NCBI GenBank assembly: GCA_023079485.1
Contig: CM041083.1
Span: 61,075,810-61,139,809, forward strand
Source: Archilochus colubris
Lineage: Eukaryota > Chordata > Aves > Apodiformes > Trochilidae
DNA: 64,000 bases
Direction of reading: 5' to 3'
Of this stretch, positions 12,041 to 23,782 are shown in pieces. The notes below the pieces were generated by a model that worked only from the letters and a program-made list of their open reading frames with translations, did no database searches and had not been told where the DNA came from. Position 1 is the stretch's first letter; each line of letters opens with the position of its first letter. The translations under genes and the position numbers were made by a program.

Positions 12041-14756
12041 CAAAGAAAACTATTCATGAAATGGTTTGTTGTTTGAAATTTGAACTTCTTATTTCTATAT
12101 TTGTACATACAAATGCATATGCATACATATAAAAGCACACATACTAGCAGATTTTCTAGCATTTTTAAGTACAGCTCCATACTACTCCACACTAGTAATC
12201 ACCTTGACAGGAAGGCATTGAACACAACTTATCAAAGAAGGTTCAGTATAATCTTGTCTTTAATCACTTTCACCTTTGTAATCCATTAGAAAACATGTCT
12301 CTGCTTTGCCTTCTGTCTCATTTTTTTTTCAGGAGACTCTACTGATCTGACATTTATTGATCTAAGCTTGTCTTCCAAATTGCTAATTTGTTTATATTCT
12401 CCTAAATGGCTCTGGCCAGGTTTCTGCCAGGATTCTTGTAGAATCTGAAACAAACATTTTCTGATAAAAGAAGAGCTGTATAGTTTTCACAGCAATATTT
12501 GATTACTGCTGGTTTTACATACATTAATGTAGTGAAGGAGAACATAAGTCTGTGTGTACAATTGCTACTCTTGTAAATGCTGTAACTTTGCCTTTCAGAG
12601 AACTCATTTAAGATGAAAATAGCCTGCCTAAATTTGTCCCAAGTGGACAATGTGATCTTTTTTTTAACTTATTAAAAGGGAAATTTCCATTATCACAGAA
12701 TAAAAAAAGATTAGAGTCATATAGGTTTATACAAGCAAAAAATAACTTAGTAAATATTGAATGCAATTCAGTGAGAGTGTTTCTTCCTTCAAGATGATTG
12801 CATCTGTTCCAGTCATGTTGGAATACATTCAAGTATGAAATGACTGGTGGGAAGATAGTGAGGAGGATACTATGGGATCAGGTGTTATGTGTCAGCACTG
12901 GAAACTTCCATACTAGTTTGGAGAGTCACATCAAATTTGTTATTTTTTTTCCTTTTATGCTTGTCAGGCACTTAGTTTGTTGTGATGTTTTCCAATCCTC
13001 TGTCAAGAGGCAGAACTGATCTGAAATTTGCTAGCAGTTCTTCCACTCGAAACTACTTTTTTAAGTCCAACTTTTTTGGACTTTTTTTAATAGTTTCATT
13101 AGAAATATCAGTATAATTCTTCCATAGTACTGTGGAGGTTAGTAGCAATGAAAATTCTCAAGAACTTCTTTTTTCCTGGTGAGATCACTATTAATGTTCA
13201 AGAAAGTTTTCTACATTAAATGCTCGGGGGTTAAATTTGATTGTAACCTCTACTGGGGATACTTCAAAGTCACTTCTTCAGAAATGGTAATTTCTAAAGC
13301 CACTCTTGGGCTATCAGAGGCAGGTCAAGGACTTTCTGCCACGTAAAGTCTGTAAGCTTCTGGTGGTGGAGGTGGCATTCTCCCTTTTGCAGCAGATGAC
13401 TAAGTGAATCTGGGATAAGATATGGATGAAAGTCTGACAATAAGAGGTTGGATCTATTTGAAACCACTCCATTTTCTCTCCTTGGCAGCCTGTTGTCTTT
13501 GGAGAGCTCCTAAATCCCAGCTCAGTTCATTACAGTTCTCTGGTCTGTATTCTCAAGACAAAACCAACCTCTTCATTTCCATTCTGAAGCAGTAACTTCT
13601 GCACAGTCACTGTCTGGCTGGATGGCTACAACATGTTTTGATGTCCTTCTTAGCATCTAGTGTCCAACACAAAATAATTTGAATCTAAGTAAGTGTCATG
13701 CTTTTAATTCAGAAAAGATGTAGCTTCAAAAAGAGAGATTAATACATTACCAGCAGCTTAAATGGACCAGAATTGCAGCTCTCAGCCATAACATCTCTGT
13801 ATCTGATTGATCATAGCTCCATTTTATCTTTCTGTTATGCTACTCCTTGGCATAAGCTTTGGATTCTTCAAAAGTGGAAGGCAGAGATGGCAAGCTTGTT
13901 TAAGATGTAAGTGAAATTCTTCTCTAACTAGGAGAGCAGCAAGCTACTCAAGAAAGCATTTGAGTAGGTAAAACACCTAAGAATGGAAGTTTTTTCCCCT
14001 TACTTATAGATGAAGAGCTGCACTGCTAAGAAGTGGAGAAGAATGAAGTCTCTGTGTAGAACCTGGGCACAGAAGGATTCACAGGTTCCTATATCCTACA
14101 GCACTGGCTTTGTGAAGTTAAACCACATAGTGAAAGTTGATATATGACAGATACTGAAGGCATTTATGAAAATATGTTTATAAACTTATATAAATACTTC
14201 CTCTCCCACTGTACTGCTGTAATTTTTGACTATAAACTAGAAAATTAGTTCTAGTTCATGAAGAGAATGAGGAGAAGCATGAAGAAAAACCTGAAAATGG
14301 GAATACGTCTATGAAGCTTCTTCTCATTTGCTAGTAACTCAGAATGTCCCCAGGAACTGTAATAATGCAAAGGACATCTCAGGCTCAGAAGAACAGAGAG
14401 CATAAGTGTTTCAGCTCCTGTGTACACAGTAATGTATGTTTATCAAGTCTTTGAATGTGACAGATTGATGTTTTACCAGGTTTTGCTATGGTCAATATTT
14501 ATTTACACAATGCCTCATTCCCTCTTATGGATAATCTCTGTATTTACTGAAGCTCCAGGGTGTGAAACTGACTGCATACATGCTTTACATTTTGCCAATA
14601 ATGTTTTATCTATAAAACATGCACTGCCAGCAAATGGATAAAAATACCCAACAACCTGAGACAAGAGCCTTGACTACAGAAAACTTTTCCTCTTTACAGC
14701 AAATTGGCTGAGGACCTCAAAATTTTGTTTACTACAAGTTTAGCTGGTACTGGCAG
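12041..14756. other. Unique DNA, nothing recognised
   Basis: No repeat family is recognised. A small hairpin, AAGTCCAA (13063-13070) with TTGGACTT (13076-13083), is followed by a T-run. No plausible exon. Confidence 0.45.
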
Positions 14757-15205
14757 ACCTTCAAGATGATCTTGTTCCAACCCCCCTGCATGAGCAGGGA
14801 CACCTCCCACTAGATCAGGTTGCTCAAGGCCCCATCCAACCTGGCCTTGACCACTTCCAGGGAGGGGGCAAACACAGATTCCTTGGGCAACCTCTTCCAG
14901 TGTCTCACCACCCTCAAATTAAAAAATATCTTCCTAATGTCCAACCTACCTCTTCCTCTCTTCAAGTTTGAAACCATTTCCCCTTGTCCTCTCACTACAC
15001 ACCCATGTACAAAGCCCTGTCGCAGCTTTCTTGTAGGTTCCCTTCAGATATTGGAAGGTTAGTCTAAGATCACCTCAGAGCCTCCTTTTTTTTAGGCTGA
15101 GCAACCCCAATTTCTTCAGCCTTTCTTCACAAGGGAGATGCTCCAGCCCTCTGATCATTTTTGTGGCTCTCCTCTGGAAACATTCCCGGGCCTCCAGGAC
15201 CCCTT
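14757..15205 (-). mobile_element. CR1 LINE fragment, minus strand
   Basis: This is the reverse complement of the CR1 3' region: 'gagcagggacacctcccac', 'ggttgctcaaggcccca', 'caacctcttccagtgtctca', 'cttcaagtttgaaacca' and 'ctcctctggaaacattc'. The 62-codon minus frame at 14810-14995 is the decayed end of the reverse-transcriptase ORF (RLDIRKIFFNLRVVRHWKRL). The terminal 'atagaatc' tail is not preserved at the left end, and the 5' part is truncated at the right end. Confidence 0.9.
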
Positions 15206-15686
15206 ACTTTTATTCTATCAGCTTTTGTTGATCCACACAGAACAGCTGTGGAGTAGTAGTTATCTTGCACTTTTCACTTTGAGTTGTTTTTCTACCATAT
15301 TTTTCCTCTAGGTTTTCTCTTAAGATAAAGTTAAAAGGCACATTTATATCAACCAGGCTGACGTTGTCAAGCTCATGCACTAAATTCCTGTGGGGGGAAA
15401 AAACTCAACAAAACTTTCTACTGAAAAGCAAAAAATAAAGCTCTCCATTCCAATTATGTTAATCAGGAATCTTTGTGGAGGATGGGAGTAAAGGGATGAG
15501 TAGAATTAATGGAGGAGAAAAAACAATGTCATTATTTATATCTGAGTCAATGCATCTGACACCTCACACTCCAGGGGCCTCGCTGTCAATAAAAATAGAC
15601 CAACAAATACTATTAAAAGGGGTACAGCAGCATTTCCTCTTTCACAAGAAGCAGAAAATATGTTAAAACAAGTCAGTATTATACAC
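15206..15686. other. Unique DNA, nothing recognised
   Basis: No repeat or gene-like feature is seen between two CR1 copies. Confidence 0.4.
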
Positions 15687-15850
15687 TCATAGAAAACAGG
15701 GCTGGAAGGAACCTCAGTTAGTCATCAGGATCACGTTGGCATCTCATACCTAAAATATTCCTGGCAGACATCTGTAAAACCTAGAGCAGTGGATACCTTA
15801 CACCTCCTTTAGATTATCCTTAATATTGGTCCCTTGTGAGAAAGCACATG
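15687..15850 (-). mobile_element. Old CR1 3'-end fragment, minus strand
   Basis: It starts with 'tcatagaaaacagggctgga' and 'aggaacctcagttagtcat', the mirror of an older CR1 3' terminus ('catagaatcacagggctgga'-like). The following text, including 'catctgtaaaacct' and 'gattatccttaat', fits the last part of the ORF with many changes. It appears to be a different and older subfamily than the copy at 5350. Confidence 0.6.
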
Positions 15851-18734
15851 GTTTTACCTGAAGCCCTGTGCTGGTCTACTAAAATCCAGCTTTTTATAGT
15901 GCAGTTGGAAGCCAGTGTAGACCACAGGTATTAGTCCTGTCTGTCTCCCTCTTTCCACCATCTATGATATTAACCTGATCATACCTTCCTGTTGACAGCT
16001 GTTACTAAGCAGATAGTTTTTCAGATTTTTTTTCTCAGAGAGGCCTGGATTCTGCCCATTCACAAGTGTGGGTGCAAAAAAGGAACAGAAACTGAAGCCA
16101 AGTGATGAGCAATTACAGCACTTGCAAGACAGCAGAGAGTCCTCGTGTTGGCTGTGCAAGTTCTGCAAATTTTCCTCTGTGTTGCATGGCAGGATTAATG
16201 AGAAGTGATGCTCAGTGGCATGAGGGTAAAGTTAAATGATCAATCGTGATCATCATAGGCCATGAAGCTCTCATGCAGTGTTAATCAGAATTTAGTGAAA
16301 TGCCTTGTTACCCCTCCTTCTCAGTAAGCAGTTGACAACATGTGCCCTTACCACCAAGAAGAAGGACAGGTGCAGGACAGCCCCAGGTCTCAGTTATATT
16401 CTGAGCAATTTGTTTTCAAACACAGTCCAGAGTACCTGGAACTGTGGGGTTTAGGTGGTTTTGTTGGGGTTTTTTTGTTACCTCTGGAGTACCTTGTCAA
16501 GTAGCAGCACATACTTAATACTACATTGCTTCCTCCATTTCATCTGGGCCCTGGAGCTTTGTAACTGTCTGCAGCACAAATCCAGACTCTCTCCTTTTGA
16601 TGCTTAGTTTCACATAATTTTGAAAAAGAAATCTTCATTGAAGGTGAATGTCTAGAAGCCTCTGCTAGTTGAGTGTGATTTTCACAAATGATGAATTCTG
16701 TAATTGAAAATGTGTCTGCTTTGTATTTTTAGTACAAATCTACTTTCACCCCAAGCCAGTTAAAAATATTTTACTGAATTTTGCTGAATTAGGATGATAC
16801 AGTAGATTTTTAGCAGAAAATGAACCTATCCCTAATTTAAATGTTGTAGACTTTTCAGAGAACTTATGCCTTTTCATAATGTTGGGAAAACTTACCATTT
16901 TATGTAACTGAAAACTCTGCCACAACTGGCAAAATAATTACAAATTCCATTTCTGCATAGTCTGCAGCAGGAAAGAAGCAGCTCGAACCAGTTTTGCTTG
17001 ACTGAGTAGACAGTTTAAAAAATGACATTGGTGTCTATGAGCACAGAATCACATCCAGATCCAGTGCCCTTCCAAACACAATCTCTTCTCAGCAAACATG
17101 CCCTCTGATGAAGACCCATCTCATATCAAAATCACCAGGCAAGTCACAGTATGTCCCCAGCATCATGATAAGGACTCTGTTTTGTTCTTTTTGTTTACAC
17201 AAAACTTCCATGAGAGCAGAAGGGATCTGGTTGTGAGTGCTTTCTGCTTTGCACAGCAGGGAGGTTTGCTGAGAGAGGGAAAGGGATTAAACCTGCTGTG
17301 ACCACTGCTTTGTGCAGGATAAAAGCAATGGTTTTGGCTGTGCCACCCTCCTCACTTCTGCCCCCATTGCTTACAGGGAAGCTACAGCCAGCTTTTTCAG
17401 CCAGCAAGGCTCATTGCCCAGGATGGGGATGCTAACACCATATAAATAAGGGAGTAATAGGTAAAATCAGCAGGCAGAGGGATGGAGAGTGTCCCCCCTC
17501 CCTTTGAAGAGCATCCACAGCTCTCACCTTATCCTCTGTCAGCAAGAAAACATCTCATCTCCTGTTTCAATCTACTTTTAAACACACTGCATAGGTCAGG
17601 GGAATTTGGCCCTCTTTCAGGGACAGGGACTGGGCAGAGAAGTACCCATCCCCAAATCAGTCTTTTTCTTTTGGAGGATGAAGGATGCAATCTGAGGCAA
17701 ACTGGAGAGGCTGGAGGATGATTTTAGACAGCAGGCTTGCTGGGGTAGTATATTTATCTATTTATCATTTTAGGCTTTGTTTATAAAGAAACATGCTGGC
17801 TATAACTGTAAATATTTAAAATACTTCAGATGGTGGGAGGCGTGGGAAGGGTATCCAAACAAGGATTCTGGGCATTTTCCTTGGTGTTCTTTCTGACATG
17901 TCAGTTCAGAGCAGTTGGTAACATAGCGACAGGCTGCAGCACTTCATTATCATCACAAGCTGCTACCTTTTTAATATAGTATTTGACATTTCAGTCAGAC
18001 AGAGAGCTTTGTCCTTAAGCTGGCAGGAGCTTTATGCCTTGCACTCAAGAACATTGCTGGCTATATGGACCAGGCAGGGCACAGGCTGTCTGTTTTTATC
18101 TAGATATATCAAAACATGGCATTCAGATGAAAGGCAAAAACATAAAAATACAGATGAAAAATTACAAACAAGAACCAAGCCATTTTTGCCATCTGACAAA
18201 TACATTTCCTGATTATACAACTTTCCAGCAAGCGTTCATCTTAGAGAGGAGAAAATCCAGACCTCGCCTGAACTTTGGTACCAGAGCTGGGGTAGCAAAG
18301 CATTGCCTGTGCCATGAGTTTTTATGGAAAGTTCTGACACCAAAAACCATGGAGTGGAGTAGCTATGGAGACACAGCCCATCCACTGGCCCAGTGAGGCA
18401 GGAGGCACAGGCAGGAGAGTACATTTGGGATTGCATTGCTGGGAAAAAAAAGTTTGGGAAATTCTGATTTAAAGGAAATGTCTCCACACCTAAGTCTTTT
18501 CCTGAGGTATATATATTAGATATTTATTATTTCAGGCCTTTCTTCTTTGAGTGGCTTTGGGTGGCTCATCCATTCTTCATTCTGTTTTGCTTTGCTTACT
18601 TGTCCTTTTTGGGAACCAGCAATCAGAAAACCTAACCAAAGGGTAGAAAGCTAATAGTATCTGGAGGTTGAATCTCTGCATCTCAGGATATCCAGGTATT
18701 ATCAAAACTTTAATAAAACCAGACCTGGATGTGT
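15851..18734. other. Unique DNA; one TATA-like site
   Basis: About 2.9 kb without a recognisable repeat or gene. A textbook TATA-like string (tataaataag, 17441-17450) lies in a somewhat GC-richer stretch, but no initiator, CpG island or coding frame supports a promoter. Confidence 0.4.
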
Positions 18735-18799
18735 AGGTTATTAATATTAATTTACCAGATGGGTAAACTGAGGCACAAGCTGTTTCTGTCCATTTACAG
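18735..18799 (+). mobile_element. Possible MIR-like fragment
   Basis: The text 'gatgggtaaactgaggcaca' resembles the conserved MIR core, but the match is only about 25-60 bases and stops at the exon-like segment that begins at 18800. Confidence 0.35.
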
Positions 18800-18898
18800 G
18801 ATTTTCTACTAGGCAGCAGTATGTCTCCCAGGAAGATTGTGTACTCTGTGGATAAGGTACCCTTCCATGTGCACAAAGGTGAAAGAATTTGTCTCCAA
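18800..18898 (+). other. Exon-like segment, 33 open codons
   Basis: The segment is preceded by a pyrimidine-rich acceptor 'tttctgtccatttacag' and followed directly by a strong donor 'gtaagt' (18899-18904). It is exactly 99 nt and fully open in one frame, with residues including SSMSPRKIVYSVDKVPFHV. I do not recognise the sequence. A chance pairing of splice-like sites is quite possible, and no neighbouring exon in the same frame was found. Confidence 0.25.
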
Positions 18899-18904
18899 GT
18901 AAGT

Positions 18905-21900
18905 AATCCAATTTCTAGACCACATAGTTCTGATTTTGTTGGATTTTACTTTCCCGCTTTAGCAGCCCTGACAAGCCTGGTGTTTCCTTTTACAGTCAGT
19001 TGAGCTTTCAGTCTGGGGTACCAGCATGACTGAGAAGTTCAGCCTTTCCTGTGTTAGATGCTGATCAACAGAAGGACTGATATGTTGACCCCATAAGTAG
19101 CTACACAGCAGCAATGTGTGAAATCCTTATCATTTGTGATGACCTCTGTGTTAGTCAGCTTGAAAGGATACATAGGCTTTTGTCAGTATTTCAGAAGAAA
19201 TTTTATCTTAAAAGAAGCAAATCTTTGATCAAAGCCTAATATCACCTCATTTGATCTAAGCTGACTTAACAAATAGAAGTAGAACAAGAGGAGGATTTGC
19301 AGTACTCCCTGATTTATCTTGGCTGGAATATTTTTTCCTCAATAATTCATATACTGCAGCGTCCATAATCTTTCTTTTATTAGGGCTTGACTATTTGCTT
19401 TAATGCTTGGTTTAAAATGCTGCACAGGGTAACTCTAGGGGTTCTGCGAACTGAATTGTTGACAACATTTTTCTCCTTTATAACTCATTTAAACCACAGA
19501 ATGATTGCAAGAATAAAAGCCTGTAGCCTTTAGCTTACACCAAGACATTATGTTTATAACAGTGAAAAGTGAAAGGTAAAATAATTTTCTTATCAAGGAG
19601 AAGCAAACATGTAAAACATAATCCTGATCTGATTTCTATAAAGTATTACACAACAGTGATTTAGGGGAAACTTTTCAGAAGTACTCCAGTAATTTAGAAG
19701 CATTTTTCTTAATTTTTAAAAGCCTCCAGGACCTGTGAGAGCATAATTTTCCCTGCTAGTCAGTGAAACTTGGACTCTTAAGTCATTGAGACCTTTTGAA
19801 AAACAGTTATTAAATTCCCAGGAGTCTGCTTTTCCCTCTATAACTCTGAGTTGAAGTTCAGAAGTTTTTTTTCATGTATTAAATAGCCTTAATACCAATA
19901 CAAGTTTCCCTAGATCAGTCTTTCAAACCAATGAGTGGTATGTGGGAAATATGTAGGGTTTTATATTGCACCAAAATACTCTGAATTCTTGCAGTTTTTA
20001 TTACCTTTAAAAACCAAGAGAATGGAATTGATATTTTCTGTTAGAAAAGGTCTTTCACAGGCAACAAAACTTACCTCTCTGTATATATATGTGTATATAT
20101 AGCCACTATTGCACAGGACTGTCTTCAAATGAGCTAATACGTGAGCATGGGCTCTGCATGCCATGCTGTAATCCTGTGCAGCTGAGTCTTACAGGAATAA
20201 GAGGGGGACTTATTCAAATCCTTATACAAAGCAGAGTTATTCTATAGGTTTGCCAGCACCATTGAGAATTTGCATAAATGCTTCAAAGGAGAGTAAAGCA
20301 GAGAGTTAATCCCCTCTCCTTCCTCCATCCAGACTCGTTTCTGGAGCATCAGACAATGAAAAGTTGGGTTACAGAGGCATGATACCTAGCTAAGGAATCA
20401 ATCATCTTTCCAAAGCCTAAACTCAGGGCTTGAGGAGGACATGATCAACAAACTATATTGTAGTCCAACAAAATATCTGATTGCCACTTGAAAGAGTCAC
20501 TATTTTCAAAACACAATCTAAGCAATAGCTGTAGTAATGGAAATTAACCTTGCTCACTGCACTTAGGAAATACATGCCATTGTAGATATGTAAATATTTG
20601 TGTTGCCAGCACCCTGACTGATGACTGGAGTACAGAAAAGCATGTGAAATAGGCCAAGGTTAACCTGAAGGTTAAGGCCTGCCTTTGATGTAGCACAGTA
20701 GTAGTACTGGCTTAGGAAACAGTAAATTTTGTCACATCTGTGTCATCATGCTGATCTGGCTGCTAAAGAGAGTCATCATGCATCATGTGGGAAAGACCTA
20801 ACTTGCTTGCTGAGGTTCTGTGTTTGTGAAACCTGGATCAACAAGATAATAAGAGAGGCTGCTGACCATGCATTAGTTCATCCAGCATACCTCTCACCCA
20901 GTGAAGGGATAGGAAGCACCGAGAGACAGCACTTGTAGTCTGAGAAGGGCATCACACAGTGAGAATGTACCCAGGAACCATCCTGATAGCATTTCCACAT
21001 GTTGAATATCATTCTCACAGCTATTGAAAGTCAGGAGTGTGTTGGTGGGCTGATAAAGCTAGAAATCATCTAGGAAACATGCAGGAGACACCAGATGGCA
21101 GGCAAACGAAGAGCCATTGAATTTATTAGCTCACAGTCACTGGAGCTGCAAGACAGCTTGAGTCTGCTGAGCAAAACCAGGCTCCTACCATTTATTACAT
21201 TGCATAAGAGGAGCTGGTTGGCAAATATCATCAACAGATATGAAACAAACACTCAGTGCTTCAGAAGCTGAGTAGCTTCAGTGCTAAGGTTGTTTTGCAC
21301 AGTTTGGTTTGCTTGCTATGAGGTGAAAGGGATACTTCACCAGCATAGCACAAGATTGTGCAATACTTAGCTGAGACCACTCCAGACTTTTCATCTCATT
21401 TTGTAACATTTTTCTATTTCCCTGAAAAGAAGTGCTTGCTAAAGCAGTCTGGGTCTAAAAATAATTTGGATCCTAGCAGTGGAAAATAATGAGATTTGAA
21501 TGAAGAATTTGCTTTAATATATTATATTGATTTCTCAAGTAAAGAGAGATTTCTGACAGTAATTCTCCCACAGTTCTATAAACAGTACTTCCATTTTACT
21601 AACAATAACTTAAAGAAATGATTACCTACTTTTTTTTTTTTTTTTCCTGAGATAGCAGTTTCTGCTTCTGAAGTCCTTATAATGAGTCACCATTTTCTCT
21701 TCATCTCCCAAACCAACTTGTTCATAATCACTACCCTTGAGAAAAAATACGCTTGAAAATTTCAATTTTAAACTTCCAGGCCAGGTCTTTAAAATAGAGA
21801 GGCAGAAGAAATGAGCACAAGCTAAAAAGTTGTCCTGCTTTGTTGTTTTTTTTCACAAAAAAATTAGAACTAAAATAACAGAATAGGTCCATTCTCCATG

Positions 21901-22492
21901 GAGCTCTAAAACTTTACAAAAAGCAGCAGAAGTTTCCCATTAGGAGACTGCTTAATTGTGAAACATTAGACAGCTTCATTAACAGTGACAACAAAAACTA
22001 ACAAACCAACAAAAGAGTGTGTCTTCCTTACTTGAAGTCCTGATAATCTGTATTCCATAGGGGAAAAGAAAAGACCTGTGCATCTCATAATTTGTTATCT
22101 GAGAAAACACAGCCTGTCAGTTAAAGGAATGGAAACTGCTTTAGGTCATTTTGGGTACCTTGTTGAGTCTATCATTGATTCACAGCACTGAGCAAGGAAC
22201 TTAATCTCTTTGCGGACCATTTTATATAACTATATAAAAGATGTAATGAAACCTACCTCACAAGGGTTTTTTAGCTTTATTGTTTACAAGATACAAGGAT
22301 AGGACCAATCACTAGAAAGATTTCAAAGCATCCTAGGACTATTAGAGGATTTGAGACACAGGTGATACTTAACCAATTAACTCTGTAGGCTGTCTCAAAG
22401 TGCCTAACTCTCCAAATTTCAGTCTATGAAACACTGCTGAGAAGTCTCAATCTGTGGTAGCACATAAAATAGATGATGAAAGATTGAAAGAC
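18905..22492. other. Unique AT-rich DNA, nothing recognised
   Basis: About 3.6 kb without a recognisable repeat family or exon. It contains a small TA/TG microsatellite (20081-20101), a T16 run (21630-21645) and a near-perfect AT palindrome, TTTTATATA-ac-TATATAAAA, at 22220-22239. Confidence 0.45.
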
Positions 22493-22535
22493 AAGGATAA
22501 AGATAAGCAGATAAGATAAAGATAAGGATAAAGAC
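22493..22535 (+). promoter_or_regulatory. Cluster of six GATA motifs
   Basis: Six GATAA cores (two GGATAA, four AGATAA) are packed in about 43 bases as an irregular GATAAR tandem. WGATAR is the known binding motif of GATA-family transcription factors. A simple-repeat origin without function is equally possible. Confidence 0.45.
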
Positions 22536-22939
22536 AAAAACAAAATCTGCAAACTCCTTTGTTTGGTTCTTCAAGCTGTAAAGCAGACATTTTGATATCT
22601 GAATTAACTTGCTGTGAAAAAGTAGGACTTTAAAAAAGTTTTCCACTGCATATGACTGCAATTGTGTTATGCTGGAATAAATTATCCACAGCTGCTGATA
22701 ACTTATCTAAGTAAAGCCAATGGATAAACTAGATATCTTTTTAAAGTAATTAAAGGAGCAATTAAGCATTTGGGTTGCAAGAGACAGATGCACCCTCACT
22801 CTAACTTGAGTCACTGAGCAGTTCTACCATATGACTCCAGAGAGCACATGCCAGGGCAGCTGTCATGAATGGGTCCAGGGAGGCCAGACTCATCCAGCCC
22901 CACATAAATTTGCATTTGTCTGTCCAGCTAGCATGATGG
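22536..22939. other. Unique DNA, nothing recognised
   Basis: A roughly 400-base stretch up to the LTR target site, with no feature recognised. Confidence 0.4.
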
Positions 22940-22944
22940 AGGCC

Positions 22945-23777
22945 TGTTCTGGTCTGGGCCAGGATGAAGGTGATTTTCTGTCTTGTACTTCTGCTTTCAG
23001 CTAAGTCTCTTGTGAGTAGCTGCACTTGATGAAATTAACAGCAAGTTTCTCAGACAGTGTGTGCTTCTAGGACTGCTAACACTTGATGTTTATAGTTACT
23101 GCTAGAGACTGGTGTGCAGAGCCAAGGACACTGCTCAGCTCTGAGGAACATTTTGCCCTCCAGAAGGAGAAAAGGAGTAAAGAGGTCGCACCTGAAAACC
23201 TCCTCTGGGGAGGAACAGGCAAGATAGATACCAGAATTAACCAGAGTATTCCATCCCATACACATCATACTCAGTATAAATTTGAGGGATCACAAGGGTC
23301 AAGCCAGCTTCCTTTCCTTCCTGCCTCTTCCTGCCCTTCCTTCTTCCCTTCCTTTGCCTGTTCCTGGTTTGCTTCAGCACCCTGGGAGGATTCCGTCCGT
23401 TCCTCTGCCTGTGGTCCTGATCCGTGCCAGCCCATATCTGTGTGTTCCTGCCTCCAGTTCCCGACTGCTGCCGATTCCAGGAGTCCAGCCTGGACTTTCC
23501 CAGGGCTGCCTTGCAGCCTCAGTGGTGATGTGAGAGTTACTGGGGGATGAGGGGGGAGGAACGTGGTTTCCATTTTCCTATATATTTGTATATTTGTATA
23601 TATTTAGTAATTTTTCCTATTTATCATTACTGTTTCATTAAAGTTGTGTAGTTTAGTTTCCAGCCCGTAAGTCTCTCTCCCTTATTCTCTCTCCTTTCTT
23701 TATCAGGGAGCAGAGAGAGATTAACAGAAAACATCTGTCATTAAGTTTAATTGCAGGGTCAGTGTTAAACTGTGACA
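22945..23777 (+). mobile_element. ERVL-type solo LTR with 5-bp target duplication
   Basis: The element runs from 'tgttctggtctgggccagga' to 'gtgttaaactgtgaca', so it has the TG...CA ends of an LTR. The direct repeat AGGCC flanks it exactly (22940-22944 and 23778-23782); a 5-bp duplication is what ERVL-class integrases make. It holds a TATA box (tataaa, 23275-23280), a CT-rich leader and a polyadenylation-like ATTAAA (23637-23642). The length is about 833 bp. No gag, pol or env lies beside it, so the internal part was lost by LTR-LTR recombination. Open frames inside it (for example 23083-23550) are not genes. Confidence 0.88.
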
Positions 23778-23782
23778 AGGCC

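Noticed and set aside
17041..17090. A CR1 3' end near 17044 suggested by 'cacagaatcacatcc'
   Set aside because: Only about a dozen bases match and the expected 'ggttggaagggacc' and 'gtccaacc' segments are not present.
17441..17450. TATA box at 17441 as a real promoter
   Set aside because: A single TATA-like string without initiator, CpG island, exon or conserved context is expected by chance in AT-rich DNA.
23083..23550. 155-codon plus-strand open frame and overlapping frames on both strands
   Set aside because: It lies wholly inside the ERVL-type LTR; the CT-rich leader leaves several frames open at once, and LTRs of this kind carry no gene there.
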